DNA from: Nannocystis sp.
GTDB lineage: Bacteria; Myxococcota_A; Polyangia; Nannocystales; Nannocystaceae
Reading direction: 5' to 3'
DNA length: 64,000 nt
Assembly: GCF_016714285.1 (NCBI RefSeq)
Contig: NZ_JADJNN010000022.1
Coordinates: forward strand, 87,789-151,788
The translations under genes were made by a program, and so were the position numbers. Below, one piece after another: positions 43,190 to 54,000 of the stretch. Position 1 is the first letter of the stretch. Each line of letters opens with the position of its first letter. The notes under the pieces are model-generated. The model saw nothing but the letters and a program-made list of their open reading frames with translations. It was not told the origin of the DNA and searched no databases.

Positions 43190-43855
43190 ATGACCATCCG
43201 CACGGATCACACGGACCTCGATCTCCTGCTCGGCTGGCGCCGCGGCGATGCCCGGATGGGAGCCGAACTCTACGATCGCCACAAGACGGCAGTCACCAAT
43301 CTGTTTCGCCGGAACGTCCAGAGCAAGCAGGACGTCCCCGATCTCGTGCAACAGACCTTCCTCGCCTGCGTCCACGGCAAGAACGATCCCGCGATCACCG
43401 GGAACGTGCGAGGCTACATCCTCGGCATCGCGTTCCATACGATGACCGCGTTCTTTCGGCGTGCTCGCACAGCGCCGACGCTCGGCATCGAGAACGGGCA
43501 GGGCACCACGCTGGCATCGATTGAACCCGACCCAGAGTATCTCCTCACCCTCGGTGATGAGCAGCGCCTGTTGATGAAGGCGATCCGTCGCCTTCCGATT
43601 GAATACCAGGTGATCATCGACTTAAATAACTGGGAAGGGATCACCTGCGACGAGATCGCGGCCATTCTCCGGATCCCCAAGGGCACTGTGCGCAGCCGCC
43701 TTCAACGCGGTCGTGCGGCGCTCGAAAAGAACCTCGCTGCGCTGGCGGACTCGCCCGATATGCTGGCTGCCACGACGATGTCCCTCAGCGGTTGGCAGCG
43801 CGGGATACACGCATGGATCACAGCTCAGGCGGGCCCGGCCGACCCCGCCGACTGA
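43190..43855 (+). CDS. ECF-type RNA polymerase sigma factor, kinase-linked (second copy)
   Basis: 221 residues from ATG 43190. Region 2: LDLLLGWRRGDARMGAELYD, NLFRRNVQSKQ, DVPDLVQQTFLACVHG, then GNVRGYILGIAFHTMTAFFR. Region 4 helix-turn-helix: GITCDEIAAILRIPKGTVRS. It shares QQTFLAC with the sigma factor at 1372, and like it lacks the full acidic DAED patch of ECF factors (DVPD here). The kinase gene starts 51 bases downstream and no anti-sigma gene is present. The arrangement is the same as at 1.4-5.5 kb, which suggests kinase-controlled sigma activity. Confidence 0.9.
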   Translation: MTIRTDHTDLDLLLGWRRGDARMGAELYDRHKTAVTNLFRRNVQSKQDVPDLVQQTFLACVHGKNDPAITGNVRGYILGIAFHTMTAFFRRARTAPTLGIENGQGTTLASIEPDPEYLLTLGDEQRLLMKAIRRLPIEYQVIIDLNNWEGITCDEIAAILRIPKGTVRSRLQRGRAALEKNLAALADSPDMLAATTMSLSGWQRGIHAWITAQAGPADPAD

Positions 43856-43906
43856 TCGTCTCAGGGCTTCATGACCAGCCCCTGACAATACAAGGCCCGA
43901 TCGGGT

Positions 43907-46900
43907 ATGTCCGTCATCGAAGATAGTTCCCAATCTCTGGACCATCGCCCTGGCGTGATTCCAGTCGGCCGGCAGGACAGCGACGGCCGCGAGGTGGAGG
44001 GTGCCGTCCGCGCTCGGCTGTCCGGCGCTGACCTGACCGACTCGACTTCGGGGGCAGGCGTCGAGCCGGCGACCCAGTCGCCTGGACGATCCCCGGAGTT
44101 GACACGCGGCACCGTCGTGGGCCGCTATGTCCTTCTCGACAAGCTCGGGGCGGGCGGCATGGGGATCGTGTATGCGGCTTACGACCCGGAGCTCGATCGG
44201 AAAGTCGCGCTCAAGCTGCTGTTGCCTGGCAGAGGTGGCAGCGAAAGCGGGCGGGCCCGACTGCTGCGGGAGGCCCAGGCGCTGGCCAAGCTCACGCACC
44301 CGAACGTCGTGGCGATCCACGACGTCGGGACCCACGACCAGCAGATCTGGATCGCCATGGAATTCGTGCCCGGTCAGACGCTCGGCGCGTGGGTGAAGGA
44401 GCGCCCGCGTCGCTGGCCGGAGCTGCTGGGCGTCCTGACGGACGTCGTTCGCGGCGTCGCAGCCGCACATGTGGTCGGCCTCGTCCACCGCGATCTCAAG
44501 CCCGAGAACGTGATGATCGGACGGGACGGCCGGGTCCGCGTCATGGATTTCGGCCTGGCGCACGGTCGGTCGCTGGCGGCGGCTGAGCAAGAGCTCACGA
44601 TGAGTTCTCCCGCCATGGAATCAGCGCAATCCGATTCGATGCTCGCCCGGACGCTCCCGGCTGATTCCAGCCTGCAGCCGGAGATTGCCGCGCTGGCACT
44701 GCGGCTGACACAGGCAGGTTCCATCCAGGGCACTCCGGCTTATATGGCGCCGGAGCAGTGGCGCGGCGAGGAGGCCACCGCAGCCGCAGATCAGTTCGGG
44801 TGGAGCGTGATGGCCTGGGAACTGCTGTATGGCGAACGTCCGTTCGACGGAGAGAACGTGCTGGCCCTGGCCGCCAATGTGGTGGCGGGCCGGCGAAGGC
44901 CTCCGCGCAAAGGTCGCTCGGTTCCCGGCTGGCTGCGGAGGGTGATGGAGCGCGGGCTCGCTGTCTCCGCGGAGCAGCGCTGGCCGACGATGGCCGCGCT
45001 CCTCGCCGAGCTGGAGCGCCGCCGGGCTCCGCTGGTCTATGGCATCGCGATTGTCGCGGCCGTGTCCGCTCTGGTCCTCGCCTGGCCGTCCTCCGCGCTC
45101 GACCCCCGAGCGATGTGTGCACAGGCCGGCGCACGGGTCGCCGAGCTGTGGGATGCCGATACACGCGAGCGGCTCCACGAGCGCGTGCTCGCCAGCAAGG
45201 CGCCAGGGGCCGACACGGCGGCGGCGACGATCGTCGCCGGACTCGATACATATGCGAATGCGCTGAGGTCGATGCGCATCGCCGCCTGCGAGGCGACGCA
45301 TCTCCGCGGCGAGCAATCTCTGGACCTCCTCGATCGCCGCATGGCCTGCCTCGATCGCCGCGGCGAGGATCTGCGCGCGACGGTCGCGCTGTTCGCTGCG
45401 GTCGAGGCCGGCGCTGTCGAATCGCTGGCGCGGGCGGTCGAGGAATTGCCCGGGCTCGCGGCGTGCGCGGACCCGGAGTACCTGCGCGCGGCCTGGCCAC
45501 TGCCAGAGGAGCCGGCCCTGCGACGTGCCGCGCTGGAGACCCGCGCCCAGCTGGCCGAGATCAAGGCGTCGCTGCTGGCGGGCCGCTTCGCCGCGGCCGA
45601 GCAACTCGCCCGCACCGCCGCGGCCTCTCCGGGCGCACAGGTCCACCTCCCGTTCGCGGCCGAAGCAGCGCACTCGCTCGGCGTGGCGACCCAGGAGCGC
45701 GGCCAGCTCGCCGAGGCCGAGCGCGAGCTCTCGCGGGCCCTGCACCTCGCGGACGCCGCCCGCGATGACGCACTCCGTGTCGACGTGCTGTTCCGGCTCG
45801 CGCGCAACGCCAGCGAGCGCGGCCGGCCCGACGATGTCCGGCGCATCCTCGACGACCTCGCGGCCGTGGCCCGCCGAGTCGGCACGCCGGAGGCCCGGGC
45901 GCAGCACGTCGAAATGTCGCGGGCGTTCGCCCGATCGCGCGGCGAGCTGGCGCGTGCGGTCGAGCTCGCTCGCTCGCTGCTCGCGCTCCGTGAACAGATC
46001 GGGCAGCCGCTCCAGACCGCCGAGGCCGCCGCGGGGCTCGGGGCTCAGCTCCTGAATGCGAGCCGCTACGCGGAGGCAGAGCCACACCTGCGTCGCGCTC
46101 AGGAGTCCCTCGCGCGCCTCCTGGGCCCCGAACACCCGAATCAGGCCCGGCTCCTGGCGAATTTGGCGGCGGTCCGAATGGGCACAGGACACCCGGACGA
46201 GGCGCTACCGATGTTTCGGGAGGCGCTCGAGATCCTCGTCGCAGCGGGTCTGGGGGAGCAGCCCGAGGCGTTGACCATGCGTAACGCCATCGTCGCCGCG
46301 TGGACCGAGCTCGGCCGCTACGACGAGGCCTATGCGGAGCTCGAGCGCCTGCTTGTCCGCAACGAGAAGGCGCTCGGCGTCGAGGCCAGGCAGGTCGGCA
46401 CGCTGCTCTACAACCTCGGCGACAACCGCCAGAAGGCCGGCGATCTGGCATCGGCGGTCGCGTGGCTGCGCAAGGCGCTCGCCCACGCCGAGCGAAACCG
46501 CGGGCCCGACCACATCTGGACCGCCAACTGCCGCTGGGGGCTGGCCGCCGCGCTCCTCGAGCAAGGTGATCCAGACGAGGCGCTGCCGCTGCTGGTCGCC
46601 GCGTTGCCGGTCCAGCTCGCCGAGACGGGCCCCGACTCGGACGACACTTCGTTCACGCGGCTGTCGCTGGCCCGCGCCTACCTCGAGCTTGGGCGCCCGT
46701 CCGAGGCTCTGCCCCACGCGGAGGCGTGCCAGGACTACTTCACCGATTACCCCGACCTGGTCGACCGCGCCAACGCGCGGCTCTACCTGGCCCGCGCCCT
46801 CCATGCGCTGTCCCGCGATCCCGGGCGGGTGGCCGAGCTCGCGAAGCGGGCGCGCGAGGACTTCGCCGCGGCGAGGCATGATGTGGGGCTCGCGGCGGTC

Positions 46901-46924
46901 GATCGCCTGCACCTTGTCCCGTGA
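43907..46924 (+). CDS. Transmembrane Ser/Thr protein kinase with TPR domain
   Basis: 1005 residues. Kinase domain at about 74-372: GAGGMG at 81-86, lysine 103 in VALKLL, HRDLKPEN from 194, DFG 214-216, APEQ 281-284. An insert of about 50 residues follows DFG before GTPAYMAPEQ. One membrane helix lies at about 376-393. The C-terminal 600 residues are helical; from about 640 they are clear TPRs (AEPHLRRAQESLARLLGPEH; EALPMFREALEIL; LLYNLGDNRQKAGDLASAVA). This is the common kinase-TPR receptor of this group. It follows the sigma factor gene in one operon and probably phosphorylates it. Confidence 0.93.
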   Translation: MSVIEDSSQSLDHRPGVIPVGRQDSDGREVEGAVRARLSGADLTDSTSGAGVEPATQSPGRSPELTRGTVVGRYVLLDKLGAGGMGIVYAAYDPELDRKVALKLLLPGRGGSESGRARLLREAQALAKLTHPNVVAIHDVGTHDQQIWIAMEFVPGQTLGAWVKERPRRWPELLGVLTDVVRGVAAAHVVGLVHRDLKPENVMIGRDGRVRVMDFGLAHGRSLAAAEQELTMSSPAMESAQSDSMLARTLPADSSLQPEIAALALRLTQAGSIQGTPAYMAPEQWRGEEATAAADQFGWSVMAWELLYGERPFDGENVLALAANVVAGRRRPPRKGRSVPGWLRRVMERGLAVSAEQRWPTMAALLAELERRRAPLVYGIAIVAAVSALVLAWPSSALDPRAMCAQAGARVAELWDADTRERLHERVLASKAPGADTAAATIVAGLDTYANALRSMRIAACEATHLRGEQSLDLLDRRMACLDRRGEDLRATVALFAAVEAGAVESLARAVEELPGLAACADPEYLRAAWPLPEEPALRRAALETRAQLAEIKASLLAGRFAAAEQLARTAAASPGAQVHLPFAAEAAHSLGVATQERGQLAEAERELSRALHLADAARDDALRVDVLFRLARNASERGRPDDVRRILDDLAAVARRVGTPEARAQHVEMSRAFARSRGELARAVELARSLLALREQIGQPLQTAEAAAGLGAQLLNASRYAEAEPHLRRAQESLARLLGPEHPNQARLLANLAAVRMGTGHPDEALPMFREALEILVAAGLGEQPEALTMRNAIVAAWTELGRYDEAYAELERLLVRNEKALGVEARQVGTLLYNLGDNRQKAGDLASAVAWLRKALAHAERNRGPDHIWTANCRWGLAAALLEQGDPDEALPLLVAALPVQLAETGPDSDDTSFTRLSLARAYLELGRPSEALPHAEACQDYFTDYPDLVDRANARLYLARALHALSRDPGRVAELAKRAREDFAAARHDVGLAAVDRLHLVP

Positions 46925-47186
46925 TCTGCAAGGTGACCAACGATGCCCTGCGAGGAGTCGGCCGCCACCCTCAGGGCCTACCTCGACCGATACCTCCCGC
47001 GTCCGGACCTCGATCGGCGGCGCGTCCCAAGCGAGCGAAGACGTCCAGACCCTCCACCACGGCGACCAGGCGCATGTCGCCAGCGGTGATTGCCAGGCTG
47101 ATCAACCTCCACCGGACGATCTAGAATCACCGCGACCCTGGGCGGTGCCAGCCGATGGACCCGTTCGTGGCCTCGAAAGGCCGATC
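46925..47186. other. 260-base gap with possible remnants
   Basis: No complete gene. A plus-strand frame from ATG 46943 begins MPCEESAATLRAYLDRYLPR and then turns to low-quality sequence; a minus-strand frame at about 47020-47100 reads ITAGDMRLVAVVEGLDVFAR. Both look like short pieces of real genes but neither can be named. Confidence 0.3.
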
Positions 47187-48362
47187 ATGACAGGCACCAC
47201 CTCCCTCGATAAGAAAGCTGTCGACGACGAGCTCGCATCGCTGCAAGCGCGTGTGCGCTGCGGGGAGCCGCGACGGCGTGCGCCCGGAGAGCCGCTGCGC
47301 GCGCGGATCGAGGCACTGGCGGAACTCTATCGCACGGGCCAACAGCGGGCGATGCTGGAGCGGATCGCCGCGGAGCGAGACGCTGCTGGGCCGGTGTGGT
47401 CTGCCTACTGGGACGCGCTGTACAGCGGCCTGGACCCTGATCCGGAGCTGTGCCGCGAGGAGATCTCGGGCCGCGACTCTTACCGGATTGCCATCAATCT
47501 CGAGATCCTGTGTACGAACCACGGCCAACCGCTGGCCAAGGCCATCCTTCGGGATCTGGGTCCGCGATACGGGAGCCTTCCGCCCGCCATGCGCCGGGTC
47601 GTCCGCGAGCTCGGCAGGGGCCTCGATCCTCGCGAGGATCTGGATGCCCGGCTCCTCCTGGTGGACCTGCTCGAGCGCTGGGACATCGATCAACAGAGCG
47701 GGGAGGGGTTCCTGCATGCGCTATCGCGGGCTGGGCTGGATGTATGCCTGCCGCTGCTGGAGCGGCGCCTCGGCACTTGCGTGAACGATCAGGCCGTCGT
47801 CGCCGCGCTCCTCACCAACCGCCGCGAGACGGCGCCGTCCGCAGCGTTGCGAGAGGCGCTCCGCGAATGGAAGGACCCCTCGTGGCTGGTCTTCCAGGTC
47901 GTTCTTCGCGGCGACCGGGAGGCCGTGGGAGCCCTGCGCAGGGCCTGGGTGGGTCTCCCGCGAGGCGGCATCGCGGCACAGATGGTCGATCTCGGGCTCG
48001 CGGCGCTCGGTGGCAGGGCGCCGGTGCCAGCCTCCCTGCTGTCGACGCTTCGCAAGCACGTGTACGACCGCTTGCATCCTCCCATGCCCAGCGAATTCTC
48101 CGCGGATGGAGCGTCCAGGGACACGTCGAAGCCGATGCCCTCCCTGAGCGAGCGGTTCCTCGAGCACGTATCCAGGCGCTACCTGGGAGACCCATATGAT
48201 CGGCTTGACGAGTTGACGCGCTGCCCCGGGCTCGATCCGCGGTTCTCGCCAGATCTGGCGCTGGTCATCCTCGCCGAGGCGGCGCGCGGAGATGCACGTG
48301 CGAAGCTCCGTCGCGCGGCGTGTCACGCGATCTGGAATCTGGGGCTTATCGAGATCGATTGA
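47187..48362 (+). CDS. Unknown protein with helical repeats
   Basis: 391 residues from ATG 47187. I do not recognise it. The sequence is Leu/Arg/Ala-rich and looks like an alpha-solenoid: RIEALAELYRTGQQRAMLER, LLLVDLLERWDIDQQSGEGF and ALREALREWKDPSWLVFQVV, with WDALYSGLDPDPELCREE between. It ends ACHAIWNLGLIEID. No signal peptide, so probably cytoplasmic. It lies downstream of the kinase and just upstream of another unknown gene. Confidence 0.6.
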   Translation: MTGTTSLDKKAVDDELASLQARVRCGEPRRRAPGEPLRARIEALAELYRTGQQRAMLERIAAERDAAGPVWSAYWDALYSGLDPDPELCREEISGRDSYRIAINLEILCTNHGQPLAKAILRDLGPRYGSLPPAMRRVVRELGRGLDPREDLDARLLLVDLLERWDIDQQSGEGFLHALSRAGLDVCLPLLERRLGTCVNDQAVVAALLTNRRETAPSAALREALREWKDPSWLVFQVVLRGDREAVGALRRAWVGLPRGGIAAQMVDLGLAALGGRAPVPASLLSTLRKHVYDRLHPPMPSEFSADGASRDTSKPMPSLSERFLEHVSRRYLGDPYDRLDELTRCPGLDPRFSPDLALVILAEAARGDARAKLRRAACHAIWNLGLIEID

Positions 48363-48423
48363 ACGGTTGTGAGAACGTATCCCCGGGAGTGGCGGCGGTA
48401 GCCATTCGCCGCGGGGAACGCGG

Positions 48424-48429
48424 TATCCT
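48424..48429 (+). promoter_or_regulatory. Candidate -10 element (TATCCT) deciding start 48437
   Basis: TATCCT ends 7 bases before GTG 48437. It favours this start over GTG 48320 and 48389, which lie in the same frame but overlap or abut the previous gene. Confidence 0.4.
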
Positions 48430-48436
48430 GGCCGGC

Positions 48437-50095
48437 GTGCTCCGCAGGGACCCGTTCATCCGCCCGCTCTCCGGCTTCGCGGGCGAGCTCGCCGCGACCG
48501 CAGATTGGATCGTCACAGCGGTGCGGCGGCCAACGCCAACCGGAATGCAGTGCCCGCGCCGCCTCGAAGTGTTCGACTGGCGCGGCCGCTTGCAGGCATC
48601 GTGCGAGGTCGACGTCGGATACGGGCCTCTGCACATCGACGAGCGAGGGACGATTTGGCTGGCGACCGAGCGGGCGCTCCTGGGCTTCGACGAGCTTGCT
48701 CGCCAGCAGCACATCGTCGAGCCGCCGCTCGCGGACGGCGCGACGATCGACGAGTTCCTGCCGCTCGACGACGGCTTCGTCGTCGCCTGCGGAGGCGAGA
48801 CCGCTGGAACGGTGATCCGCCTCCGCGCCGACGGCACGGCTGTGTGGACGGCTGCGCTGGTGCCCGGCATGAGCGAGTACAAGTACCCGCCAAACCGGAG
48901 CTGCCTGACCAAGCAGCTCGGTCCGCGGCCCCCGAGGGCCTGGGAGCCGTTGCCCGAGGCGCCGCTCGTCGTCGCTGGCGAATCGCTGCTCGTCGGCTTC
49001 GGCGAGCCTCACAGCGGTGGCGCCCACCAGCGCAGCGTGCTCGACCTCTCCAGCGGCGTGGTCCGCTGGACGTCGCCGACGGGCCCGTACACCGGCGCCG
49101 CCGCGCTCGTCCCGGACGGATTTCTGCTCGGCGAGCGGTTCGGGGAGCACGCGGCGACCACTGCGATCTTCGGCGGGGCAGCCGTCGCGTCCTGGCCTAT
49201 CGACGGTCATATGCTGGTCACCGACGGTCTGCTGTGGCTGGTCGCCAGCGGCGACCAGCGCGGACTCACACCCGCCCTCACCACGGTGCCGCGCAATGGC
49301 CAGGAGGCCGCCCATCGCGTGCTCCCGCGCTCGGTCCGCGGGACACCGTGCGCGTTGGCAGGACGAACGATCGTGCTGCTCTGCGGCCAGGCGTGGTCGC
49401 GGATCGACGCGTCCGGGGAGATCGTCGAGCAGCGCGACCTCGGCTATCTGTCGCCCGTCGTCGGCCGCGTGGTGACGGACAATCGGGGCCGGTTTGCCTT
49501 CCTCATGCACCCGACCCGCGACCTGGATCCGTCCCAGTTGTGGATCCTCGATACGAGTCTCCCGCGGCTCGCGTCCGGTCCCTGGCCCTGCCACGGTGGT
49601 GATCCGGCGCACCGCGCCCGCTGGGACGAGCCAGGCCGGATGTTTGCGCCTTCCGGGCGGCCGCAGGCGAGCAGCGGGACCTTCCTGTGGGCTCACGAGG
49701 AGCTGATCGAGCTCTACCACCACATGCATCGCAATCGCCGCCGCGGGCGGCCCGCCCTGCCCGCCGAAACCTGGACGGAGATCGACGCCCAAGTGGATGC
49801 CGCCCTCCACAGGCTCGCGCAGTCGGGCCTGAAGGTCGTGCTAATCCTCGACGACAAACCAGCGGAGGCGTGCGCCAGCTCGGTCTACGTGTTCTTCGAG
49901 CCGCTCGCGCACGTGGTGCTCGCAATCGGTGGCGCCGACCACAGCGCCGCCGTCAGCGCCAACGCCGATCTCTGGCACGCCCATCAGCCCGCGCTGATCG
50001 AGCTGCAGGACCGCGTCGAACATCTGCTGCGCCAGGGGCGGCTGGCTGATGCGTTACTCGCCGCCGCGGACGGCCTGCGCGTGGTGCTGACGTAG
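48437..50095 (+). CDS. Unknown protein with beta-propeller-like repeats
   Basis: 552 residues from GTG 48437 (open from GTG 48320). The first about 400 residues have recurring strand patterns like a PQQ or six-bladed propeller: LEVFDWRGRLQASCEVDVGY, GPLHIDERGTIWLATE, VIRLRADGTAVWTAALVPG and SVLDLSSGVVRWTSPTGPYT. The last 120 residues are helical (FLWAHEELIELYHHMHRNRR; LIELQDRVEHLLRQGRLADA). No signal peptide or membrane helix is visible, so it should be cytoplasmic, unusual for a propeller of this kind. Its partner and ligand are unknown. Confidence 0.6.
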   Translation: MLRRDPFIRPLSGFAGELAATADWIVTAVRRPTPTGMQCPRRLEVFDWRGRLQASCEVDVGYGPLHIDERGTIWLATERALLGFDELARQQHIVEPPLADGATIDEFLPLDDGFVVACGGETAGTVIRLRADGTAVWTAALVPGMSEYKYPPNRSCLTKQLGPRPPRAWEPLPEAPLVVAGESLLVGFGEPHSGGAHQRSVLDLSSGVVRWTSPTGPYTGAAALVPDGFLLGERFGEHAATTAIFGGAAVASWPIDGHMLVTDGLLWLVASGDQRGLTPALTTVPRNGQEAAHRVLPRSVRGTPCALAGRTIVLLCGQAWSRIDASGEIVEQRDLGYLSPVVGRVVTDNRGRFAFLMHPTRDLDPSQLWILDTSLPRLASGPWPCHGGDPAHRARWDEPGRMFAPSGRPQASSGTFLWAHEELIELYHHMHRNRRRGRPALPAETWTEIDAQVDAALHRLAQSGLKVVLILDDKPAEACASSVYVFFEPLAHVVLAIGGADHSAAVSANADLWHAHQPALIELQDRVEHLLRQGRLADALLAAADGLRVVLT

Positions 50096-50520
50096 CACAC
50101 CGGGCCGGCGCTCCGCGTCGCCTGCCGGTCGCTATCGCCGCGACCGCTTGCCCCGGAGCAGGGGCGCGTCCGGCCAGGCCCGGCGACCCCGCCGGCTGAC
50201 CGCCAGTTGGCGGGTCTCGCGCCCGGGCGCGGCAGCGGTGTCGCGCCGGATCACCCCATGCCGGAGACGCCGCCGGGCACAGCGCCGTGGCCAGCCGCGC
50301 GGTCTTCGGATCGTGCGCCTGTCGCTCTCGCTCAAGAAACGCTCTCTTGCAGCCATTCGGACGTTCGGGCACAGTCGAACGGTGTCACTCCTGTCACATC
50401 CCATCGGCCGCATCGTGGTGACCTTCGCTGGCGCCCTCATGCTCATCGCGAGCATGGCCAGATTCGATGTCCATGCGGCCCCGGCACGCCGAACGCTTCG
50501 ATCGCGACGTGCGCGCCGCA
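50096..50520. other. 425-base stretch without a confident gene
   Basis: Arg-rich frames on both strands here look like shadow reading of GC-rich DNA. A short hydrophobic stretch on the plus strand near 50396-50470 (GRIVVTFAGALMLIASMARF) is the only suggestive part, without further support. Confidence 0.4.
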
Positions 50521-50942
50521 TCAGCGCCGGCCGCCTGTGCCATGCCGGGCGAGCAACTCGGCTGTTTCGGCGTCTTGGCGCAACAGAGCAATGCGCGCGG
50601 TGTCCGACTCGGGGGACCGCTCCAACTCCGCGAGTTCACGGCGTAGTTCGGCCGCATGTTCCAGCAGAATCCGGCCGAATCCGACGATGACGGGCGCGCG
50701 ACGTGGGTCGAACCGGCATCGGGCCCGCCGGACGACGCTCCGGCCGTGGTCCCGCTCGAGCTCTCGGCTCCGGCGCTCGACTCTGAGCTCGCCTCGACCG
50801 GGGACGTCGTCACCGATGTGACGGGCATTGACGAGAACCCGTCGCTCGTTTCGCGCCTGTCGTCCCCGGCGCAACCGGGGAGCGCACAAGCGCTTGCTCC
50901 TGCCACTACCAAACTACCGAGGATGCGATCGAGGTAAGCCAT
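50521..50942 (-). pseudogene. Small lipoprotein gene with a frameshift
   Basis: From ATG 50942 the frame reads a lipoprotein signal (ILGSLVVAGASACALPGCAG) and a Ser/Thr/Gly linker (SSGTTAGASSGGPDAGS). Past about 50715 this frame loses sense, while the next one reads VIVGFGRILLEHAAELRREL and AELERSPESDTARIALLRQD to a TGA at 50521-50523, a good helical C-terminus. A one-base slip between 50690 and 50730 would join them. The function is unknown. Confidence 0.6.
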
Positions 50943-51011
50943 AAATTTGGGGCATAGCAAAGACTCTCCACGCGTCGAGGTTTTTCCGCGACGCCGCGAG
51001 AGCCCGACCGC

Positions 51012-51017
51012 TATAGT
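51012..51017 (+). promoter_or_regulatory. Candidate -10 element (TATAGT) for the giant AgmX-domain gene
   Basis: TATAGT ends 8 bases before GTG 51026, supporting this GTG over ATG 51041 and implying a leaderless message. Confidence 0.45.
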
Positions 51018-51025
51018 CGCGGCCC

Positions 51026-54000
51026 GTGGCAACGTGGACGATGAACCTCTGGCGGCTGTCGCTCCTCGCGGCGACGGTCCTGCTCCTTGGCGCTCCGCAA
51101 GCCGCAGCGGCCCCGCCTGCTTCGGCGGCTCCTGCGTCGGCGGTTGCGCCTGCGCCGGCGGTCCCGCCCGAGCTTCAGCCGTGGATCGAGTGGGTGAAGG
51201 GCGTGGAGCTCCCGCCCGGCGAGTGCCGCGACGTCGATGACGAGATGATCTGCGTGTGGCCGACGCGCCTGCGCGTGAGCGTCGGCAAGGCGGGGGGCTC
51301 GTTTGAGCTCGAGGTCACCGCCCATGACGCCGAGAGCGTGCTCCTCCCGGGCGACGACAGCGTGTGGCCGCAGGACATCCGCGTCGACGGCAAACCCGCG
51401 GTCGTCGTCGACGAGGACGGGACGCCCTCGGTGCGGCTCGTCGTCGGTCGCCACCGGGTCAGCGGCGTGTTCCGCTGGAGCGAGGTGCCGGACAGCCTCG
51501 CGGTCCCGCCGGAGGTCGCGCTCGTCGACCTGAAGCGCGACGGCAAGGCGGTCGCGTTCCCGGCGCGTCAGGAGGGGCTGCTGCGCCTGCGCGACGATGA
51601 CGAAGCGGAGGAGGAGGAGGCCGAGCCGGAGGAGGACCAGGCGGCGGGGACGGAGGCCGTGGAGGACGCGCTGCGCGTCGAGGTCTCGCGCTGGATCCGC
51701 GACGGTGTGCCGCTCACGGTCGTGACCCGCGTCGACCTCCGCGTCTCGGGGAGGACGCGCGAGCTGACGCTGCCGTACCCGCTCTGGGACGACGCCGAGC
51801 TGCTGCGCGTCGACAGCGATCTGCCGATCGACTTCGGCGAGGCACGCTCGCTCGTCCTCCAGGCCAAGTCGGGCAGCCACACGGTGACCCTTGAGGCGGC
51901 GCTGCCCCGTCAGCCCGCGACCCTCGGCCCGCCCGAGCTCGCGGAGCCGTGGCCCGCCGACGAGGTCTGGGTGTGGAAGGCCGCGCGCGCTGGTGAGGCG
52001 GCGCTCGGACAGGTCGCGCTCAGCGGCGGCCAGGCGGTCGATCGCAGCCGGACCCACGCGCCCGCCGAGTGGGAGGGCGGCGCGACCTTCCGCGTCGGTG
52101 CCAGGACGCCGCTCGCGTTCGAGGTCCTGCAGCGCGGCGCCTCCGAGACGGCGCCCAACGAGCTCGGGCTCGATCGCACGATGTGGTTCGACATGGACGG
52201 CAGCGGCTGGTCGGTGGTCGACGTCCTCCGCGGCCAGATGCACCACGGCGCCCGCCTCGATCTCAGCGCCGGGGCGCTCGGCAGTGTGATCGTCAACGGG
52301 AAGCCGCAGGTCGTCACCAGCGGCGTGCACGGGACGCCCGGGGTCGAGGTGCGGGCCGTCGATCTCGACCTGCACGCGACCTGGCGCGGGGCCGACGCTG
52401 CGACGGCGCTGCCGCTCGGTGGGTGGTCCGAGCCCTTCGATCGGGTCGCGCTGCACGTCGAGCTCCCGCGCGGCTGGGACGTGCTGCGGGCGAGCGGGCC
52501 GGGCTCGATGCGATCCACGTGGATCGAGTCGTGGCGACCGCTCGATCTCCTGCTCCTGCTCGGCGTGTGCGTCTTGATCGGCCGCATGGTCTCGCCGTGG
52601 CTCGGGGTCGCGGCGCTGCTCGGCCTCGGCCTCGCGTACACCCGCAGCGGCGATGGTTACGCCCTGCTCGTGCTCCTGATCGCGATCCTCACCGTGCTCG
52701 CGGCCCAGCTCCGCCGCGATCGCGGGCCGTGGGCGAGGCGGGCGCTGCAATGGCTGTGGCTCGCGGGGGCCGGGCTGCTGACCGCGTGGATGATCTGGAA
52801 GGTCCCGGTCGGGGTCCGCGAGGTCTGGCAGGGCGGCGACTCGGCGCTCAGCCACCGCGACCTCGAGCGTGAGCTCGGCCAGCTCGCCGAGCTCGAGGCC
52901 GTCGGTGTCGCGCTCGTCCTCGTGGTCTACGGCCTCGCGTGGATGATCGCTCGCGCTCGCGGAGCGAGTCACAAGGCCGCGATCGCGTTCGCTGTGCTCG
53001 TCGGCGGCGCCATCGTCGTCGGGCTCGCGCTGGTGACGACGCGCGGCGACATGATCGCGGGGCCCACCGCGGCGGTCAGCGAAGAGGAGCCGCCCGAGGA
53101 TTGGGAGGAGACGGACGAGGAGGTCGGCGGCACCGGTCAGCGGCACAAGGGCGAAGAGGGCAAGATGGGCCGCCCCACGTCGCGGCGTAAGTCGGGGCTC
53201 TACGCGATGAAGGGCCCGAAGGACGCGGTGAGCGTGGACAACGAGGTGTGGGGCGGGCTCGGCGGCCAGGAGGTCGGTGAGGCCTACGGAGTCGGCGGCC
53301 TCGGGCTCGTCGGCACGGGCCGCGGCGGCGGTGGGACCGGCGAGGGGACGATCGGCCTCGGCAACACGGGGCTGATCGGCAAGGGCGGCGGCGGCGGGAC
53401 CGGGGAGGGCTACGGACGCGGCGCGGGTGCGGGGTTCGGCGGCCGCGGCACGTCGGTGCCGACCGTACGTCAAGCCAAGGCGACGGTCTCCGGCGCCCTC
53501 GATCGCGACATCATCCGGAGGATCGTCCGGGCTCATATCAATGAGGTCCGCTACTGTTACAATCAGGGGCTCGCCCGCGACCCGGCCCTCCGCGGTCGGG
53601 TCGCCGTCAACTTCACGATCGACGGCGACGGCAAGGTCAGCGCCGCGGTCGTCGGCGAGAGCACGCTGAGGGACGCCGCGGTCGGGACCTGCATCGCCGC
53701 GGCCGTCAAGCGCTGGACCTTCCCCAAGCCGAAGAGCGGGACGGTCGAGGTGAGCTATCCCTTTGTGCTCGAGACGGACGGCGCCAGCGCGGGCGGCGAA
53801 GCGGCGTCGGCCGGCGAGCGCTACGTGCTCGACGCGGACCTCCCGAAGGCGCCGCCGAGCGCACTGCCGCAGACCGGGGAGGGCACGCCCGAGTGGTCAG
53901 GCCGACGCTGGAGCCTGGACATCGACCATGCGGTGAAGCCGGACGAGACCGTCTCGCTGTGGCTCCTCTCGCCGACGGTGAGCAAGGCGCTCGCCCTGCT

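Noticed and set aside
51011..53536. Minus-strand open frame of 841 codons
   Set aside because: It mirrors the AgmX-domain gene and is Arg/Ala/Asp-rich without any domain.
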